Shown here piece by piece: positions 23,881 to 35,613 of a DNA stretch of 64,000 nucleotides. The notes under the pieces are model-generated. The model was not told where the DNA came from. It did not search any database and saw nothing but the letters and a program-made list of their open reading frames with translations. The position numbers were made by a program, and so were the translations under genes. The DNA comes from Perca fluviatilis (taxonomy: Eukaryota; Chordata; Actinopteri; Perciformes; Percidae): assembly GCF_010015445.1 (NCBI RefSeq), contig NC_053118.1:20725437-20789436 (forward strand), in the 5' to 3' direction. Position 1 is the first letter of the stretch. Every line of letters begins with the position of its first letter.

Positions 23881-23964
23881 TAATTGTGGATGTGATCATG
23901 TCTGCTGTGTACATCACACTCCAAGCTCTGTCATCACAACCACTTTAATTAGAACTTCGGTGAA

Positions 23965-23987
23965 GTGTGTGTGTGTGTGTGTGTGTG

Positions 23988-24049
<62 letters not shown>

Positions 24050-24068
24050 TTGTGTGTGTGTGTTTGTG
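23965..24068. repeat. (GT)n microsatellite with interruptions
   Basis: About 104 bp of GT with a TTG phase change at 23988 and ta/tt interruptions at about 24043-24064. It lies 88 bp from the CA tract upstream, with opposite strand bias. Confidence 0.97.
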
Positions 24069-25037
24069 CTGTGATTTTCCAGTCTAATCAAACTTGCAGT
24101 AATCAAGTCAATTGTTGAGAGAGGGGATGCAAACTTCACTTTTATCTTATAGTGGCATCTAATCACAATGGCCACATTTAGTATTTTTATGTTTTACACA
24201 GAGCCCACATTTGTTTTGTATAGCCTACTGCACTGCAAACTGATTTTCTTCTCCTGAATCCATTAGACCAAACACATTTATGGTACATTCATATTTTAAA
24301 GGCAAACTCTGAAGTTTAATCACACACAAAATATGCAAACTGTTTAACATACTAAGTAGTATGTAGTTGTAGTAGTTTTAATAGTCACATTTGTTTGCTT
24401 AAGGGATCTTTTTCATAGTACTGTGTTGGAGAAGCTAATGAGCAAGTCAGTTGAATTCGTAAGTAATATTGTCACTGCTCGCTAACTGGAACACCTGAAT
24501 CAAACTTACCCGTAATTCAGTTTATAAGATGTAGCTGTGTTCACTCTGCCTGACTATGTGTAAGGGTGTGTAGAAAAGCAAAAGTGTGTGACTTTATTGA
24601 GCAAGAAATGTTCTCAGAACTATTTTGGTTTTTGAACAACCTTGAATATGACCGACTCCCTTGACAGTTTACTACTTACTGATCTGCCAACTGAGTTTAA
24701 TGTGAGTACACCTTGTGTCCTGTAGTTTAGGCAACACACTTGCTAAACAAGCAACAGTTAAAGGAGTTAAACCTGAGTTTTACATTTGCAACAAGAAGTG
24801 TCAATGAAATAATGTAGCTAGCTAGGTGGCTATAAAGCTACAGTATCAAATGCTGGCTAAATGCCCAGTCACTAGTAAGTTGCACAGACAAATATGTGGT
24901 TCTATAACTTTGGTGACATAGGGAGGACTCACTGGGCTAGTAACTGCTGTTAGTGCCTGTTAAAAGGAAGATTTTCCTCGCCACTGTCGCACCAAATGCT
25001 TGCTCTTTGTGGAAATGGTTGGGTCTCTGTAAGTCAC
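24069..25037. other. No recognised feature
   Basis: AT-rich unique-looking DNA. Nothing matches a family I know. Confidence 0.5.
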
Positions 25038-25735
25038 TGACTACGTTTACATGCAGCCAATAACCCGTTCAAAACCGGAATATTAGCAATAACCCGGTCG
25101 CGCACGGCCATGTAAACACCGGCAAAACCCGAATATGCTCATATTCCGGTTTTTAAAAACCCCAAAATGATCCCTGGGTTACCCCTTTTCTAACACGAAA
25201 TTTTGGTCATGTAAACGCGTATCGGCATATCCCCATCAAAAGGAACATTGATTTGTGTTCTGCGCATGTTCTATTCGCAAGGAATCTTGGTCTTTTGAGT
25301 AGAGAAACTTCTTGTATGCGCCAGAAAACCTGCGCGCAGTATACCGGAAGTAAACAAGATGTCAGGTAAACATGGCGGCGGCAGCGCAGCACAGCACACA
25401 CACTTTGGTGGGGCGGAAGAAGCCAATTTCTTCATTAGTGTGGTGAAAACCATGAATATAATGTCTTTTGTTGATGGCAGAAAGTACCGAGATAGTGAGA
25501 TTTATAAGAAGGTGACCGAAAAGTTACACGAAGCAGGGTTTGTCCGTACATCCAGACGCTAACCGTGCGTCGCCGTGTACATCGGGATATTGCCAATTGA
25601 TTACAAATTCCATGTATACAGGAGTAACTCTCTCTGCTCACGCATGTAAACGGGTTATTCCGAATATTTCAGAAACCCGAATAGTGACCTTAACCCGACC
25701 ATAACCCGAAAATTGACAGCTTGTAAATGTAGTCA
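25038..25735. mobile_element. Harbinger-like non-autonomous element
   Basis: The ends are inverted: TGACTACGTTTACATG at the left and TGTAAATGTAGTCA at the right. Sub-terminal 'taacccg'/'cgggtta' phrases are also repeated in inverted form. The interior encodes a Myb/SANT-like fragment at 25359-25562, which fits the second protein of PIF/Harbinger elements. The target duplication cannot be read. Confidence 0.7.
25359..25562 (+). pseudogene. Myb/SANT-like DNA-binding domain fragment of a Harbinger element
   Basis: A 67-codon frame starts at ATG (MSGKHGGG) and reads 'HTHFGGAEEANFFISVV', 'FVDGRKYRDSEIYKKVTEKL' and 'HEAGFVRTSRR', then stops. In Harbinger accessory proteins the Myb/SANT-like domain starts with a tryptophan-containing 'W...E...FI' helix. 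It ends with 'IY.K(I/V)...L...G..RT..Q', the helix that enters the recognition helix. This frame matches the first two helices. It stops where recognition helix 3 should continue, and the expected tryptophan is replaced by phenylalanine. It is therefore a truncated, non-functional domain inside a non-autonomous element. I infer the family from pattern only. Confidence 0.55.
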
Positions 25736-25805
25736 TAGAGTGTGGTCTAGACCTACTTTATCTGTGAAGTGTCCCGATTTAACTTCTGTTAATGATTAAC
25801 ACTAT

Positions 25806-26690
25806 GGGCCCTATTTTAACGATCTGAAACGCGAGTAGCTTTGTGGGCGGATCTCGGGCGCTGTTGCTATTATAACGGCGGGATAAATGAGTCTTGTGCC
25901 TGACACAAATCTAAAATGGGTTGGTCTGAAGTAGCTAGGTGTAAACTAAACTAATCACAGCGTCATCTCACGTCACCTGCTCCTGTTGTGCCCCTTCCTC
26001 CTCCCCCCACTCCATCTCCGTCCACCCGCTCCACCAGGAGTGCATCGCGCATTGCCACTCCCGGAGCAGATCCCCCCGGAGTGTCTAATCCCACCGTAGT
26101 TCAACATCACGTCTCCTTAAGTCCTCTAATATTTCCTCATTTATGTCATCAACACATCCATGATTCATGGAAATGTTGTGTAAAACACAACAAGCCACAA
26201 AGAATGCTGCGACTTTTTGAGGACTTTAAGTGCCTCCTGATCTATCCAAACACTTGAAGCGCATTTTCAGTAATATTTTCCTTTGTAATTATGTATGGTT
26301 TGCAAAAATGGGAACTGCTGCGTCCGTGAAGATAAGAGAAGCAAAGTGTATGCGCGTTGTGCACACGCTACATTATGGCCAAGCATGCGCCCCTAAAATA
26401 GCATCTGAATAATGCGCCACTAACTTTAGACTAGCGCTACTGACTTTAGACCAGGTTTTTCCTGGTCAGTGGCGGAATTGTTTTCTGAAACTGCAAAATA
26501 GCACCAAGTAACGTTTGCGCCTGAACACGCCTCCTCTTTTCGCTGAACCGGCCCCAGGAGCACTAATAAATTCCCTAATTTACCGACGTGCGTCTGTGGA
26601 GGGAAAAGTCAGCTGTGCATCGGGTGTAAAATAGGAACGATACATGCGTCGGTGTACAAAGGCAATTGCGCTGGGTGCAAGATAGGGCCC
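25806..26690. mobile_element. GGGCCC-ended DNA element, copy 1 (Harbinger-like?)
   Basis: The left end is GGGCCCTATTTTAACGATCT and the right end ATAGGGCCC, with TAT directly outside both. A second copy lies at 61395-62730 with the same ends and the same TAT flanks. Relative to copy 2 this copy lacks about 200 bp of internal, partly coding-like sequence between about 25965 and 25980. The classification is tentative. Confidence 0.82.
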
Positions 26691-26785
26691 TATAAATAAA
26701 ATGTAATTGAATTCTCTGAGGTAATGTTTGAAATGCAACGTATCTTATTTCTTTTCTTGCCCTTTTTAAGACACCTAACAGATTT
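26691..26785. other. No recognised feature
   Basis: A short AT-rich spacer after the GGGCCC element. Confidence 0.5.
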
Positions 26786-26950
26786 CCCCACCTTGTTCCA
26801 TCTCCAGCATCAGCAGCTAGAGCACACGGCTTACGTGTTGCGCTATGTGTCTGTAATTCCCACCGACAACTGTGTTAATGGATGACAATGGCAGAGAGGA
26901 ATGCGCCATATGTCCGAGCCTCAGGCAGCGCGGAGAATGGCAAGGCACAC
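26786..26950. other. Candidate conserved non-coding DNA (inference)
   Basis: Between a transposon and a GA-rich tract lies a repeat-free block of normal complexity. It opens with a pyrimidine tract ending in CAG, like a 3' splice site (to about 26810). The frame after it stays open for only 25 codons and shows no domain. I rate an exon as unlikely and a conserved element as possible. Confidence 0.2.
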
Positions 26951-26954
26951 AAAG

Positions 26955-27250
26955 ACGAACAGTGAGAGGGGGGGCGACGAATGGAGGAAAGGGGAGGAAC
27001 AAGAAAGAGGATTGATGGGGGTGTGTGTGGGGGGAGAATCCAGGAAAATAGGGAGAAAAATAGGAGGAGAGAAAGCAGTAGGGAGAAATGTGAGGTTGAA
27101 GGGGGAGCAAGAGGCCTGGAGAGGTGGGAGAAATGGGGGTAAAAGAAAACACAGAGGGCAGGGGAAAGGGGCTGTTGGAATTAAAGACAGAAGTTAAGGG
27201 CAGAGGAGAAAAGAAAAATAGAAGAAGCGTTGGGAGAAGGAGACATATTA
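26955..27250. repeat. Purine-rich tract (GA/GGGA)
   Basis: Nearly 300 bp dominated by G and A on the + strand. It is followed at once by a CT-rich block (27253-27325). Serine/proline-rich ORFs on the - strand are artefacts of this bias. Confidence 0.85.
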
Positions 27251-27329
27251 GAGTTTCTTTTTCTTTTCATCTATTTCTCTTTCTCATCCAAACTATTTTC
27301 CTCCCTAATTCTTCTTCATCTGCATCTAA

Positions 27330-28349
27330 CTATCAAGGAACGAAATTGGAGAAGTGGTTGATTGTTGAAGCGACTAGGCTTCCTGACTTGACTGAATTGA
27401 GAGAGTGCTGTTGCTCCAACAACACTGAACATGTTGACTTGTAAACATTACTGCTTCCATGCCTCTCAGAGTAAAAACTGTTTTATTACGGTTTGAAAGA
27501 AGTTATCACAGATTTACACCTTTTTTGTAATGTATCATTTATGTATTGCAAATACTGTGGTCTTAATTTTAATTCATTTATATTATTTTTATGAATTGTC
27601 ACATTTGAAGGGTATCTAGTGAGGGGTGGGGGCAGTTTGAACACTATACATGTTTTTTTTATAATCAGCTACATGCATTATGTGTCTATAACTGCAAATT
27701 GGCTTCCATGTGTGTCGAGAATTGCTTTGAGCAGAGTTTAGTTTCTTATGGGCTTCTTCTGAACATCTTTGAATTTGACTTTCAGGATTCATTTTATGTC
27801 AGTTTATTATGGCATCACACATTAGTATCAACCCAGTCTGAAATTAATTTACATTACAAAAAGGTTATACAACTCAGAATTCACAGCTATCTTGATATTT
27901 GAATTCAAGTGCTTTAAAGATGGCCCCATTCTGAATAATTTTGGATTACAGTTTTGGTGGTGTCACTCTGAAATGGCTTCTGATCAGAAGTACATCTCAT
28001 CTCAGTTGCCAGAGCTCCACTTGTAGTGTTCATGGAATCTCAACTTTTCTCTCTTCGTCCCATCTCCTTTCATGTCTCTCCTTTCATCTTCCCATCTCCT
28101 CCTCTTTCAACTTCCTGTGTTACTCTTGTCCTGCTGCAGCCAATCGCACACAAACTCACACGTCCACATACACTCGGCTTTATCTCTTCAAATACAGCTC
28201 CAAATTATGGAGTTAAGCGATCCATTAACAGGAAGAAGAAAGGGAGCCAACATGTCAAATATCAGATTGGACAGCTTGAGAGAAGTGGAGGGGACACAAG
28301 ATGAGGGGAGGAGAAGAGGGGAGGAGGGGACATCTTATTGAAATGGAAA
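27330..28349. other. No recognised feature; CT-rich patch at 28040-28130
   Basis: AT-rich unique-looking DNA. The patch at 28040-28130 is pyrimidine-rich and 28255-28340 is purine-rich. Confidence 0.5.
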
Positions 28350-28560
28350 TGGAACAGGCCAATTAAAACATTTCACTGGGAGCTTGTTTGCATCTCCAGC
28401 TTAGCTCACACAGATTATATATACAGCACATTATGGAGTAATGAATATGTATAAATTGAACTCCTCAATTATCACGCCACCACTGGGTCTCAATTAATAC
28501 TGTATACTTCTCAATCATAATCTAAATTAATATATTTCTTGCTCATGATGTGAAAGCATT
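28350..28560. other. Candidate conserved non-coding DNA (inference)
   Basis: An AT-rich but not low-complexity block with four homeodomain-like TAATT/AATTA cores ('ccaattaaaa', 'ctcaattatc', 'tcaattaata', 'ctaaattaat'). It has no repeat signature. Only sequence comparison can show conservation. Confidence 0.25.
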
Positions 28561-29395
28561 CACCTTTAAATGACATCACATTTAGACTGAAAACTTGTCC
28601 CACACCAACCTTGTTTATCCATTTAACAATATCCAAGTACAGTATACTGTCGGCTTGTCAATTACAATGTAAACAAATAGACACAATATTTTTAAAGACA
28701 GATGAAGGTGAGGCAAAAGTGACATGGCAGTATTAAGTATTAAGCAGTAAGAAGTATTAAATGCATATACATTTGCTTTAGTTGTAATATGTAAATGTAC
28801 CTTTTGTTAAGTTAATAATTATTAGAGCTTTATTATTAGACCTAGTATTATTCACTTTTATTTAGTAAATAATACTAGGCAGCAGGTTAACTAGGATTTT
28901 GGTAATTTTGCTAAGAAGGGGGATTTCATCCCCCGTCAAATCGTCTTTTCTAGGTACCGCAATTACATCACTGGTGCTGGAACCAGCTAGGGCCAGTTGG
29001 TGGCTTGCACACTAGTAGGGATTGAGCTCAGTGCATTGGTGGAGCATACAGTACATCCTGCCTCATTTAGCTTGCTTGGATTCCACTAACCTCCGCTCCA
29101 CTGTGTGTTTTTACATAGAGGGTGCCTTTAGTCTTCCTAAAAAGCTGAAGATGCACTAGTGGGATGGGAAACGCTCCTGTTGCCCACCTCACCTTAGGCT
29201 TTAGTACAGGCACCGAAGGGCAATTAGTCTCAGAGGACCTCATTTACTGCCAGGAAAGGAATTGTGTTACTGCACTGTCACTTTGAGAAAAGAAATAAAT
29301 GTTGACAAATGTATAAACTATATAAGGAATGTACTCAGCAACACACTGGCTGTCTTTTTCCTCCCTTTCTCCCATGTGTTCTTTGTGTGTGGGTC
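28561..29395. other. No gene recognised
   Basis: AT-rich to about 28900, then more balanced DNA with a 12-bp palindrome-like 'ggggatttcatcccc' at 28920-28934. No domain or terminal repeat is seen. Confidence 0.45.
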
Positions 29396-29398
29396 CAC

Positions 29399-29597
29399 CA
29401 GCACTCCCTCTGGAACGATGAGTTTTATGACTCCAAACATGAGCCTAAAGCTTTATGCGAGGCTGGAATATGCACAAAAGCAGTCAGAAATGCTCATGAA
29501 CTCCTCTCCTCCAGCAGATTCTGCCAGAAGCTCAGCCTTTGAATCAGATGGTCATCCTGCCTTCACTGCAACAGAAAAGGGCCCCTTTGGACTTGGG
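29399..29597 (+). other. Exon-like open frame, unverified
   Basis: A pyrimidine-rich stretch ends in CCACCAG at 29394-29400. An open frame follows and reaches a good donor-like site at CTTGG|GTGAGT (about 29597). The translation includes 'TPSGTMSFMTPNMSLKLYAR', 'SEMLMNSSPPADSARSSAF' and 'HPAFTATEKGPFGLG'. I recognise no domain. The frame is serine/alanine-rich and could be a chance opening, and a repeat tail begins right after it. It is recorded because both splice-like signals bracket an open frame of about 66 codons. Confidence 0.2.
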
Positions 29598-29649
29598 TGA
29601 GTCAGTGTATAACACAGTCGTAGAGAAGACAGTTGGGTATCCTCTTTTT

Positions 29650-29780
29650 GTTGATGACATGCAGGTCAACTGGATTTGATACTCGTGAGGAGATGTCTGT
29701 CCAGGGGGTTCCGTGCCTTTCACCAATGTGTGCTGAAATAGGTTCCAGCCCCTGCAACTAATGGATGCATGCATGAATAC
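29650..29780 (+). repeat. LINE/SINE 3' tail remnant
   Basis: The phrases 'tgtccagggggttccgtgcc', 'ttcaccaatgtgtgctgaaa' and 'ggttccagcccctgcaac', followed by 'tggatgcatgcatgaata', match the style of a very common fish 3' tail. That tail normally reads 'gtccagggtgtaccctgcct...ggctccagcccc...tggatgga'. It is diverged and truncated. Confidence 0.6.
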
Positions 29781-29783
29781 ATT

Positions 29784-30518
29784 CAGTGGTGCTCATAAAT
29801 GTATGAACCCATGCTAAAGTTGACTAAAAAGAGGAATACAAAAATCATCTTTTGGTAATTGATCTTAATGCCTTAATTAAAAAAAATTAGGAAAAATCCA
29901 ACCTTTAAGGACACCAATTTTCTTTGTGAATGAATAATGTATTGTAAATAAATACATGTTCTTCCTTAAAATACAGGGGGCATAAGTACACCCACCTCTA
30001 TGTTAAATTCCCATAGAGGCAGGCAGATTTTATTTTTTAAAGGCCAGTTATTTCATGGATCCAGGATACTATGCATCCTGATAAAGTTCCCTTGTCCTTT
30101 GGAATTAAAATAGCCCCACATCATCAAATACCCTTACCTAGAGATTGGCACGGGGTATTTTGCATAAAATCATCTCTCAATGCAAATCAAATCAGCTATT
30201 AGGCTAACTGAAATAAAACCATGCCAAGGTGGTATGGTGATGGGTATGTGATGATGTGGCCTTTAAAAATAAAAATCTGCCTGCCTCTATGGTAATTTAA
30301 CATAGGGGTGTACTTACTTATGCCCCCTGTATTTTAAGGAAGAACTTTATTTATTTACGATACATTATCCATTCACAAAGAAAATTGGTGTCCTTAAAGG
30401 TTGAATTTTTCCTAATTTTTATAATTAAGGCATTAAGATCAATTTCCAAAAGATGATTTTTTTTTTTTTATTCCTCTGTCAACTTTAGCATGGGTTCATA
30501 AACTTATGAGCACCACTG
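29784..30518. mobile_element. Tc1/mariner-type element with about 250-bp inverted arms
   Basis: The left end is CAGTGGTGCTCATAAATGTA and the right end, reversed, is CAGTGGTGCTCATAAGTTTA. The arms run about 29784-30045 and 30258-30518, with a loop of about 210 bp. TA follows the right end (30519-30520). The left flank reads TT, so one TA has mutated. It has no transposase ORF. Confidence 0.88.
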
Positions 30519-30520
30519 TA

Positions 30521-30680
30521 TGGGACGGAATTTGTTATCCATGGGACAGCCACTGTTCACACAATTGGAACATTCATCCCCACACCTTTATATGATCGCT
30601 GGCTTGGTTCACTATGCTGTGTGGTATTCTGTTTTGGATGATAAACCTCACCGCAAGCCCATTTTTTTGCATATCCAACC
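30521..30680. other. No recognised feature
   Basis: A short spacer between two transposons. Confidence 0.5.
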
Positions 30681-30684
30681 TTAA

Positions 30685-32364
30685 AGGGAAACTTCACCGA
30701 TTTAGCATTAAGCTTTGTATTAGTAGAAATCCGGTAATATTTTTGAATGACCGTGCTTCCCTCCCTCATGTCCCCCTGAGAGGGGAGATCTCTGTATTGT
30801 GGGTCTGGAAAAAAGCCTCAGATGGCGCAAAATGACGATTTTTGTGTCATCTGAGGCTTTTTTGCCCAGAGGCAAAAGACTACAGCCAATATTAGGAGCC
30901 ACTTCCGCATAGCCCATAGGGGGTTGGACTGTCGGCTTTTTACGGAGATTACCGAGGAAAAAACGAGTGTCAGCCATCTTGAATCCTCGCTTAGCTTCTC
31001 AGCAGGAGCAGAAACTGTTCATCCCGACGGAAATTTTAGAACAACAATTATTATATAGCAAATTTACGGCTGTGTTTATACTCGTGGTTTATACCACAGC
31101 CCACCAAGAGCTAATGCTAGTAGCTATGTGTTAGCCTTCTTTTATTACATGGCTTGGTTGAATTCTAATGTAGAATGCGGTCTGTTATTTCTTGTTATAC
31201 CATGGTCTGGGTGAATACTCGATTCTGATTGGCTGCAGGGTGTCCATTAAAAAGTGATAGAGGACACCTACTAAAGGAGTTCGGTGAAACTGACTGTTTA
31301 CTGTTCTATATGAATGCGCTACATTAAATCAAAAAGGAAATGTGGATTTATTATTTCCAAATCGTCCTCTGAACACCACAGGATGGCGCTAAAACACACA
31401 GGCTGCAAGAAGTAAGTTATACTGGCCCTCTGGACTGACTCAGTTTCACAGCAAATAACGTTATCTCACATCCCGTTCACTGTTCAGGTCGCTGCTTCAG
31501 GCTGCGCCGCTGCAGCCGACAGTAACGTTACACATCGCGGATCAAATTCTTCGTAAAAGTCATTATATTGTTTTGGGGACAATGACATGGCTGGATAGCT
31601 AGCTTGTCTTGTTGTTTAACATACTGTCAAATTATTTTTACTGATTGCCAACTGTACACAATGTTATTGACTTTGGATCTTGCTAGCATAGCGTTAGCTT
31701 TCTGGCTCGTAGCTAAACTGAAGGGTTCTATCAGCTGAGCAGACTATATAAATATCTCCGGTTGCTAAGGGAGGCAAGTCGTATCTAAGGTTTTTCCTAA
31801 TTCCTGGTGGAGAGAACAACATTTGCATTGCATAAGAATCTGATGGATGGGAATGATTTTTGCTGCGCGTCGGACGGTTCACGCCTCGCCGTCGTCCATT
31901 AATACCTGACAATGGACACCTCGTCGGGCATTAACCCTTACATAACAGACCGCTGCTAAGGATAACACACCGTTACCATGCATAGCAGAGCGTTGCCATG
32001 GACACAGTTCTGTTCACTCTGGAGCTATCAATCAATCCGCTGAAAGAAGTCCGGATAATGTATCAGCTGTGGCCAAAAAAAAGCATGTTTTAAATATATG
32101 GTTGAAATGACAATAAAACACACTTGTTGAGTTGATCGTCTCACTGTCTGTCTGTAAAGGGTAGGCGTGGCTTGGGAGTAGACGCTAAAGCTGCGAAGCA
32201 AGTGCATTCTGGGATTTGGTGTCTTTCATCCACATGAGCCAAAAACACATTTTCTGTCTTTATTCGGCCTAGAAGCCACCGATTTCTAAAAGAAATTCAC
32301 ATTTCTACTACATAAGTGACCCAATTTAAATATATATTCATCTTTCCAATGGTGAAATATTCCT
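30685..32364. mobile_element. TTAA-type (Kolobok-like) element, family K1 copy 1
   Basis: The ends are AGGGAAACTTCACCGATTTA and, reversed, AGGAATATTTCACC, each flanked by TTAA (30681-30684 and 32365-32368). A sister copy is at 60938-62936: both open with 'gcattaagctttgtat.agtagaaa' and close with 'cttt.atccacatgagccaaaaa'. It is interrupted by the insertion at 31177-31953. TTAA target duplication with 5'-AGG ends is the pattern of Kolobok superfamily elements; no transposase is seen to confirm this. Confidence 0.85.
31177..31953. mobile_element. Nested element in K1 copy 1, unclassified
   Basis: The ends are inverted copies of GCGGTCTGTTAT. The material between them has no match in K1 copy 2, so it is an insertion. 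No target duplication can be read. It contains 'ctcgattctgattggctgca' and a CpG-rich right part. No ORF is recognised. Confidence 0.6.
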
Positions 32365-32368
32365 TTAA

Positions 32369-33550
32369 CCCTGAAGCAACAGGTGCTCGGAAAGGTAAAT
32401 ATGCAAGGTCACAGCTGCATAAGATCGTGTTTTATCTTTTTTCTAACAGTGAATAAATTGGTTCTTGACTGGTAAATGTTACAAGGAGTGAGATGCTGGA
32501 GTATAAAACAAATGCTGCATGTATCTAGTGTATGAATCTCCCTATGCACAATGTGCACATGGCTCTTGAAAACACTTTATCTAACAGTACTGTGCTGTAT
32601 ATGTACTATATAGCATGCAGTGCCTATAGAGTTGGTTTAGGTCCTGGTCTTAACAAGCTGTGCAGTAAAGACACCGGTTTGAAATGGAGTACTGGTAGCA
32701 GTGTTATTAAAACAGATGGTTGCATTCATTCACAACTCTTATTTGGGACTGCTTGTGAGGAAAAGCTGAACATTGCTTGAATAAACATGTAGTGGGAATG
32801 TATGCTTATGCTATAGCATGTTATCTGAGTAAGTCTTAGAGAAAATAATGCAGCCATGAGTTTCTGGTAGTGCTGAGACCTCTGCTCTCTGTCTCCCACT
32901 TTGACAGCCTCTTAGATGAATGCTTTCTGCTTTCTGGAGCTGACTTTGTTGTTTTCCCAGGCAGCCATGTGCAACTAGGCTAATGAGTACATTTAGCTGG
33001 AAAATGCTGAGGTAACACTTTCATCACACTGTGTGCGTATGCGTGTGTGCGCACGCAGCCATGGATTTGTGTATGCGTGTGTGTGTGTGTATGTGAGTGT
33101 GTGTTTATATCATCTGTTTATTAGGGTCATAGTCAGAGATTGAAGTTTGAGCTGAAAAAAACTAATTAGGTACTCATCCTTGCATCACACCTTTTGAGTC
33201 ACAACAACCATCTCTCCCTCCGTGCATTCCTCTGTCTCCAACTCACCTCACTCCTTTCTCTCTCTCTCTGTCTGTCTAACCTTAACTATAGCCTATCGCT
33301 TTCTGGCTGCCTCCCACTTTATTCCCCTTCTAATACTGCCCATCCCTACCATCCTTCTTTTCCTCTTTTCATATTTCATTTCATTTACCTCCTGAGATTT
33401 TCTTTCTTTTCATTTCACACAATTCTCGCCTTTGTCTCACTACACTGTGAAAAATCTAAACAGAGTAAGATGTGGGGAGATGATGTGGACATACTCCAGC
33501 TGTTTTGAGGGACTGACGTTGTTGCTGTTGTCTGACAATCTGTTCGTAGT
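32369..33550. other. No gene recognised; imperfect GT at 33071-33108; CT-rich at 33230-33440
   Basis: Unique-looking DNA. The leucine/serine-rich frame at 33194-33508 is a translation of pyrimidine-rich sequence. Confidence 0.5.
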
Positions 33551-33554
33551 TCCT

Positions 33555-34050
33555 TATAGTTTCAGGTTACTTTATTTGCACCCGTAGGTAAATTTGTTGC
33601 ACAGTAAAAAAGTGCAGGGCATCCATGACACACCGTTTCAGACACCACAGACAACATATAATGGGACAATAAATAACAATACAATGAGACAATAAATAAA
33701 ACAGTTAAAATGCTCCAGTGCTGATCAAGATGCTAGAATGTCTAATAAATACCAATGAAAACACTAAAAACTGACCACCATAAAATCTAAAAACCAATGA
33801 ATGAATAAATAACATAACCAATAGGCCTACACAAACAGGCTGTGCAAATTGTGCAATTATTTCTTACAACTTGTTCATCAGTGTGATTGCAGCTGGAACA
33901 AAGCTGTTTTCATGAGGGTGTCACACTCAAGAATAAGATTTAATTCTCTCCATCACCTTCAGGTCTCACACAACTCATATTTTTGGAGCTGGTATCTGCA
34001 GTGGCTTGAGTGACGTGAGCAGCAGGTTTTGCTCCTCAGCTTAAAGAAGA
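33555..34050 (-). pseudogene. LINE 3' end on the minus strand
   Basis: On the minus strand the frame ends SFVPAAITLMNKL and a stop (33864-33905). This resembles the 'SF.P.AI.L.N' carboxyl end of many fish LINE ORF2 proteins. The 3' UTR then runs to about 33560, where the + strand 'ttactttatttgcacccg' corresponds to a LINE end of the '...aataaagtaa' type. The upstream coding part is badly decayed. Confidence 0.6.
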
Positions 34051-34840
34051 AAAAAATAAACTGTACTTGAGGCAGTGACTTTGGCCTTCGTGAGCTTTCC
34101 TCTGCCCCTCTGAGTGAGTCATGGGGATGAATTTGCAGATAGTCAGTGCAAAATATAGCTGCAGTTGTCCAATTCAGTTTCCAAGTCTGAGTAACAGATG
34201 CATAAAAGAAGTGATAGAAAACTTGTTTTTTGAGAGTTGTTACAGTAGTGTGGTTGAGCCTTTTGCCTGTAATGAGGGAGAAAAACCCTCGACTGAAACA
34301 TACAAAACAGACAAATTTGCGTGAGTTTGTTTCAGTTCTTCACTGAGTGCTGCTGCAGTAAAACAGAGAAAGAGAGAGTTGCTTGTCTGTGCACTTTGGG
34401 TTGTTAGTCTAATTATTTAGATTTCTAATCTAGCGTTGGTGAGGCCAGTTCTTCACTTTTTCTTGTCCTGGCGGGTCTGCTTCTCTGCTCTGCTGATGCC
34501 TGTCCTCTGAGCATCTGTTCAGTACTTCAGGAATAATGTTTCTCCCCATCACTCTGCACTTTGTTTTATCACAATTTATGAGACAGGCACAGAAATCCTA
34601 GCAGGGGCGATATATGCATTTGACTTGTTATTGTTCATAATTACACCAGATTTTATCACAAAGAAGAAAGTAAATGTCACAGATTGTTAATCAAACAAGG
34701 AATTGATACAACAAGTTGTAAAGAGTAAGTATGTCTGAACTGTGGTGTTCACTCAGCTTTAAAGTTCAGTGATGATGATGACACATTATTTGAATATAAA
34801 TAACTATTTGAATGAATTAATGTATATTTAGCTTATTGTA
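34051..34840. other. No recognised feature
   Basis: AT-rich unique-looking DNA with short frames only. Confidence 0.5.
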
Positions 34841-34845
34841 AATGG

Positions 34846-35107
34846 ACTGTTTTTATATAGTGCTTTTCTAGTCTTAACGACTACTCAATGCACTTTAACA
34901 TAGTACAGGAACCATTCACCATTCACACACTGGTGGCCAAGGCTGCCGTACAGATAAACACTCACACACATTTACACTCCAATAGCGCAACATCAGGGTT
35001 CAGTGTCTTGCCCAAGGACACTTCGGCATGGAACTGCAGGGCCAGGGATCGAACCACCAACCTTCCGATTGGCAGGCGACCTCTCTACCACTTAGCCAAA
35101 GTGTCTT
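34846..35107 (-). mobile_element. tRNA-derived SINE, minus strand
   Basis: Reading the minus strand from 35107: an A-box-like TGGCTAAGTGGTAGAG, a B-box-like GGTTCGATCCC, then a body with 'gtccttgggcaagacactga' and 'gtgtgaatggtgaatggtt'. The 3' portion contains 'agtcgttaagactagaaaag' and 'ctatataaaa'. The order of tRNA-like head, body and LINE-like tail is that of tRNA-derived SINEs common in fishes. It is not a working tRNA gene. Confidence 0.88.
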
Positions 35108-35109
35108 AA

Positions 35110-35560
35110 GACAAGTCAGAGTGTGTATTAATTTCACACTTGTTCATGGTTATTTTTGGTTTACAGATGTCAGTGAAATGTAGATCAACTGTTTTTTTGC
35201 AAATAGTAGCATCTCTCCCTCACACTTAATCACCGCCGACAGGGGTCAGTGCATTTGCTAAGAGGAAAGCAAACCAATTACAAGAAAGTTTGTGCTCAGC
35301 AAACCATGAAAATGCCACATCACATTGTGTTATTTTACCCCAAATGAACCACTTCGTATGGGAGCACGAATGAGAGTAACTTTACTGCATTGACCTCTAT
35401 AACAGAAAACATGTTCTAACAAGTCTGTGGAGATAACGTTCACATTATTCCAGTCAGGAATACAGAGCGGAGGTTCTCTCTGCAAAACGGTACAGGTGTT
35501 TTGAAGACATGTCAGGTAAAGATACAGACTCTCTCGAACAGAGCATTTTTTCTCATGCAC

Positions 35561-35564
<4 letters not shown>
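35110..35564. other. No recognised feature
   Basis: Unique-looking DNA between a SINE and a CA tract. Confidence 0.5.

Positions 35565-35611
<47 letters not shown>
35565..35611. repeat. (AC)23 microsatellite
   Basis: An uninterrupted AC run followed by variant gatgcacacagac steps. Confidence 0.97.

Positions 35612-35613
<2 letters not shown>

Noticed and set aside
25807..26690. Protein-coding gene from the Pro/Ser-rich frame at 25988-26257
   Set aside because: The frame lies wholly inside the GGGCCC transposon and is repeated in its other copy.
26810..26890. Exon after a good 3' splice-like site
   Set aside because: The frame closes after about 25 codons and no donor-like site or domain is present.
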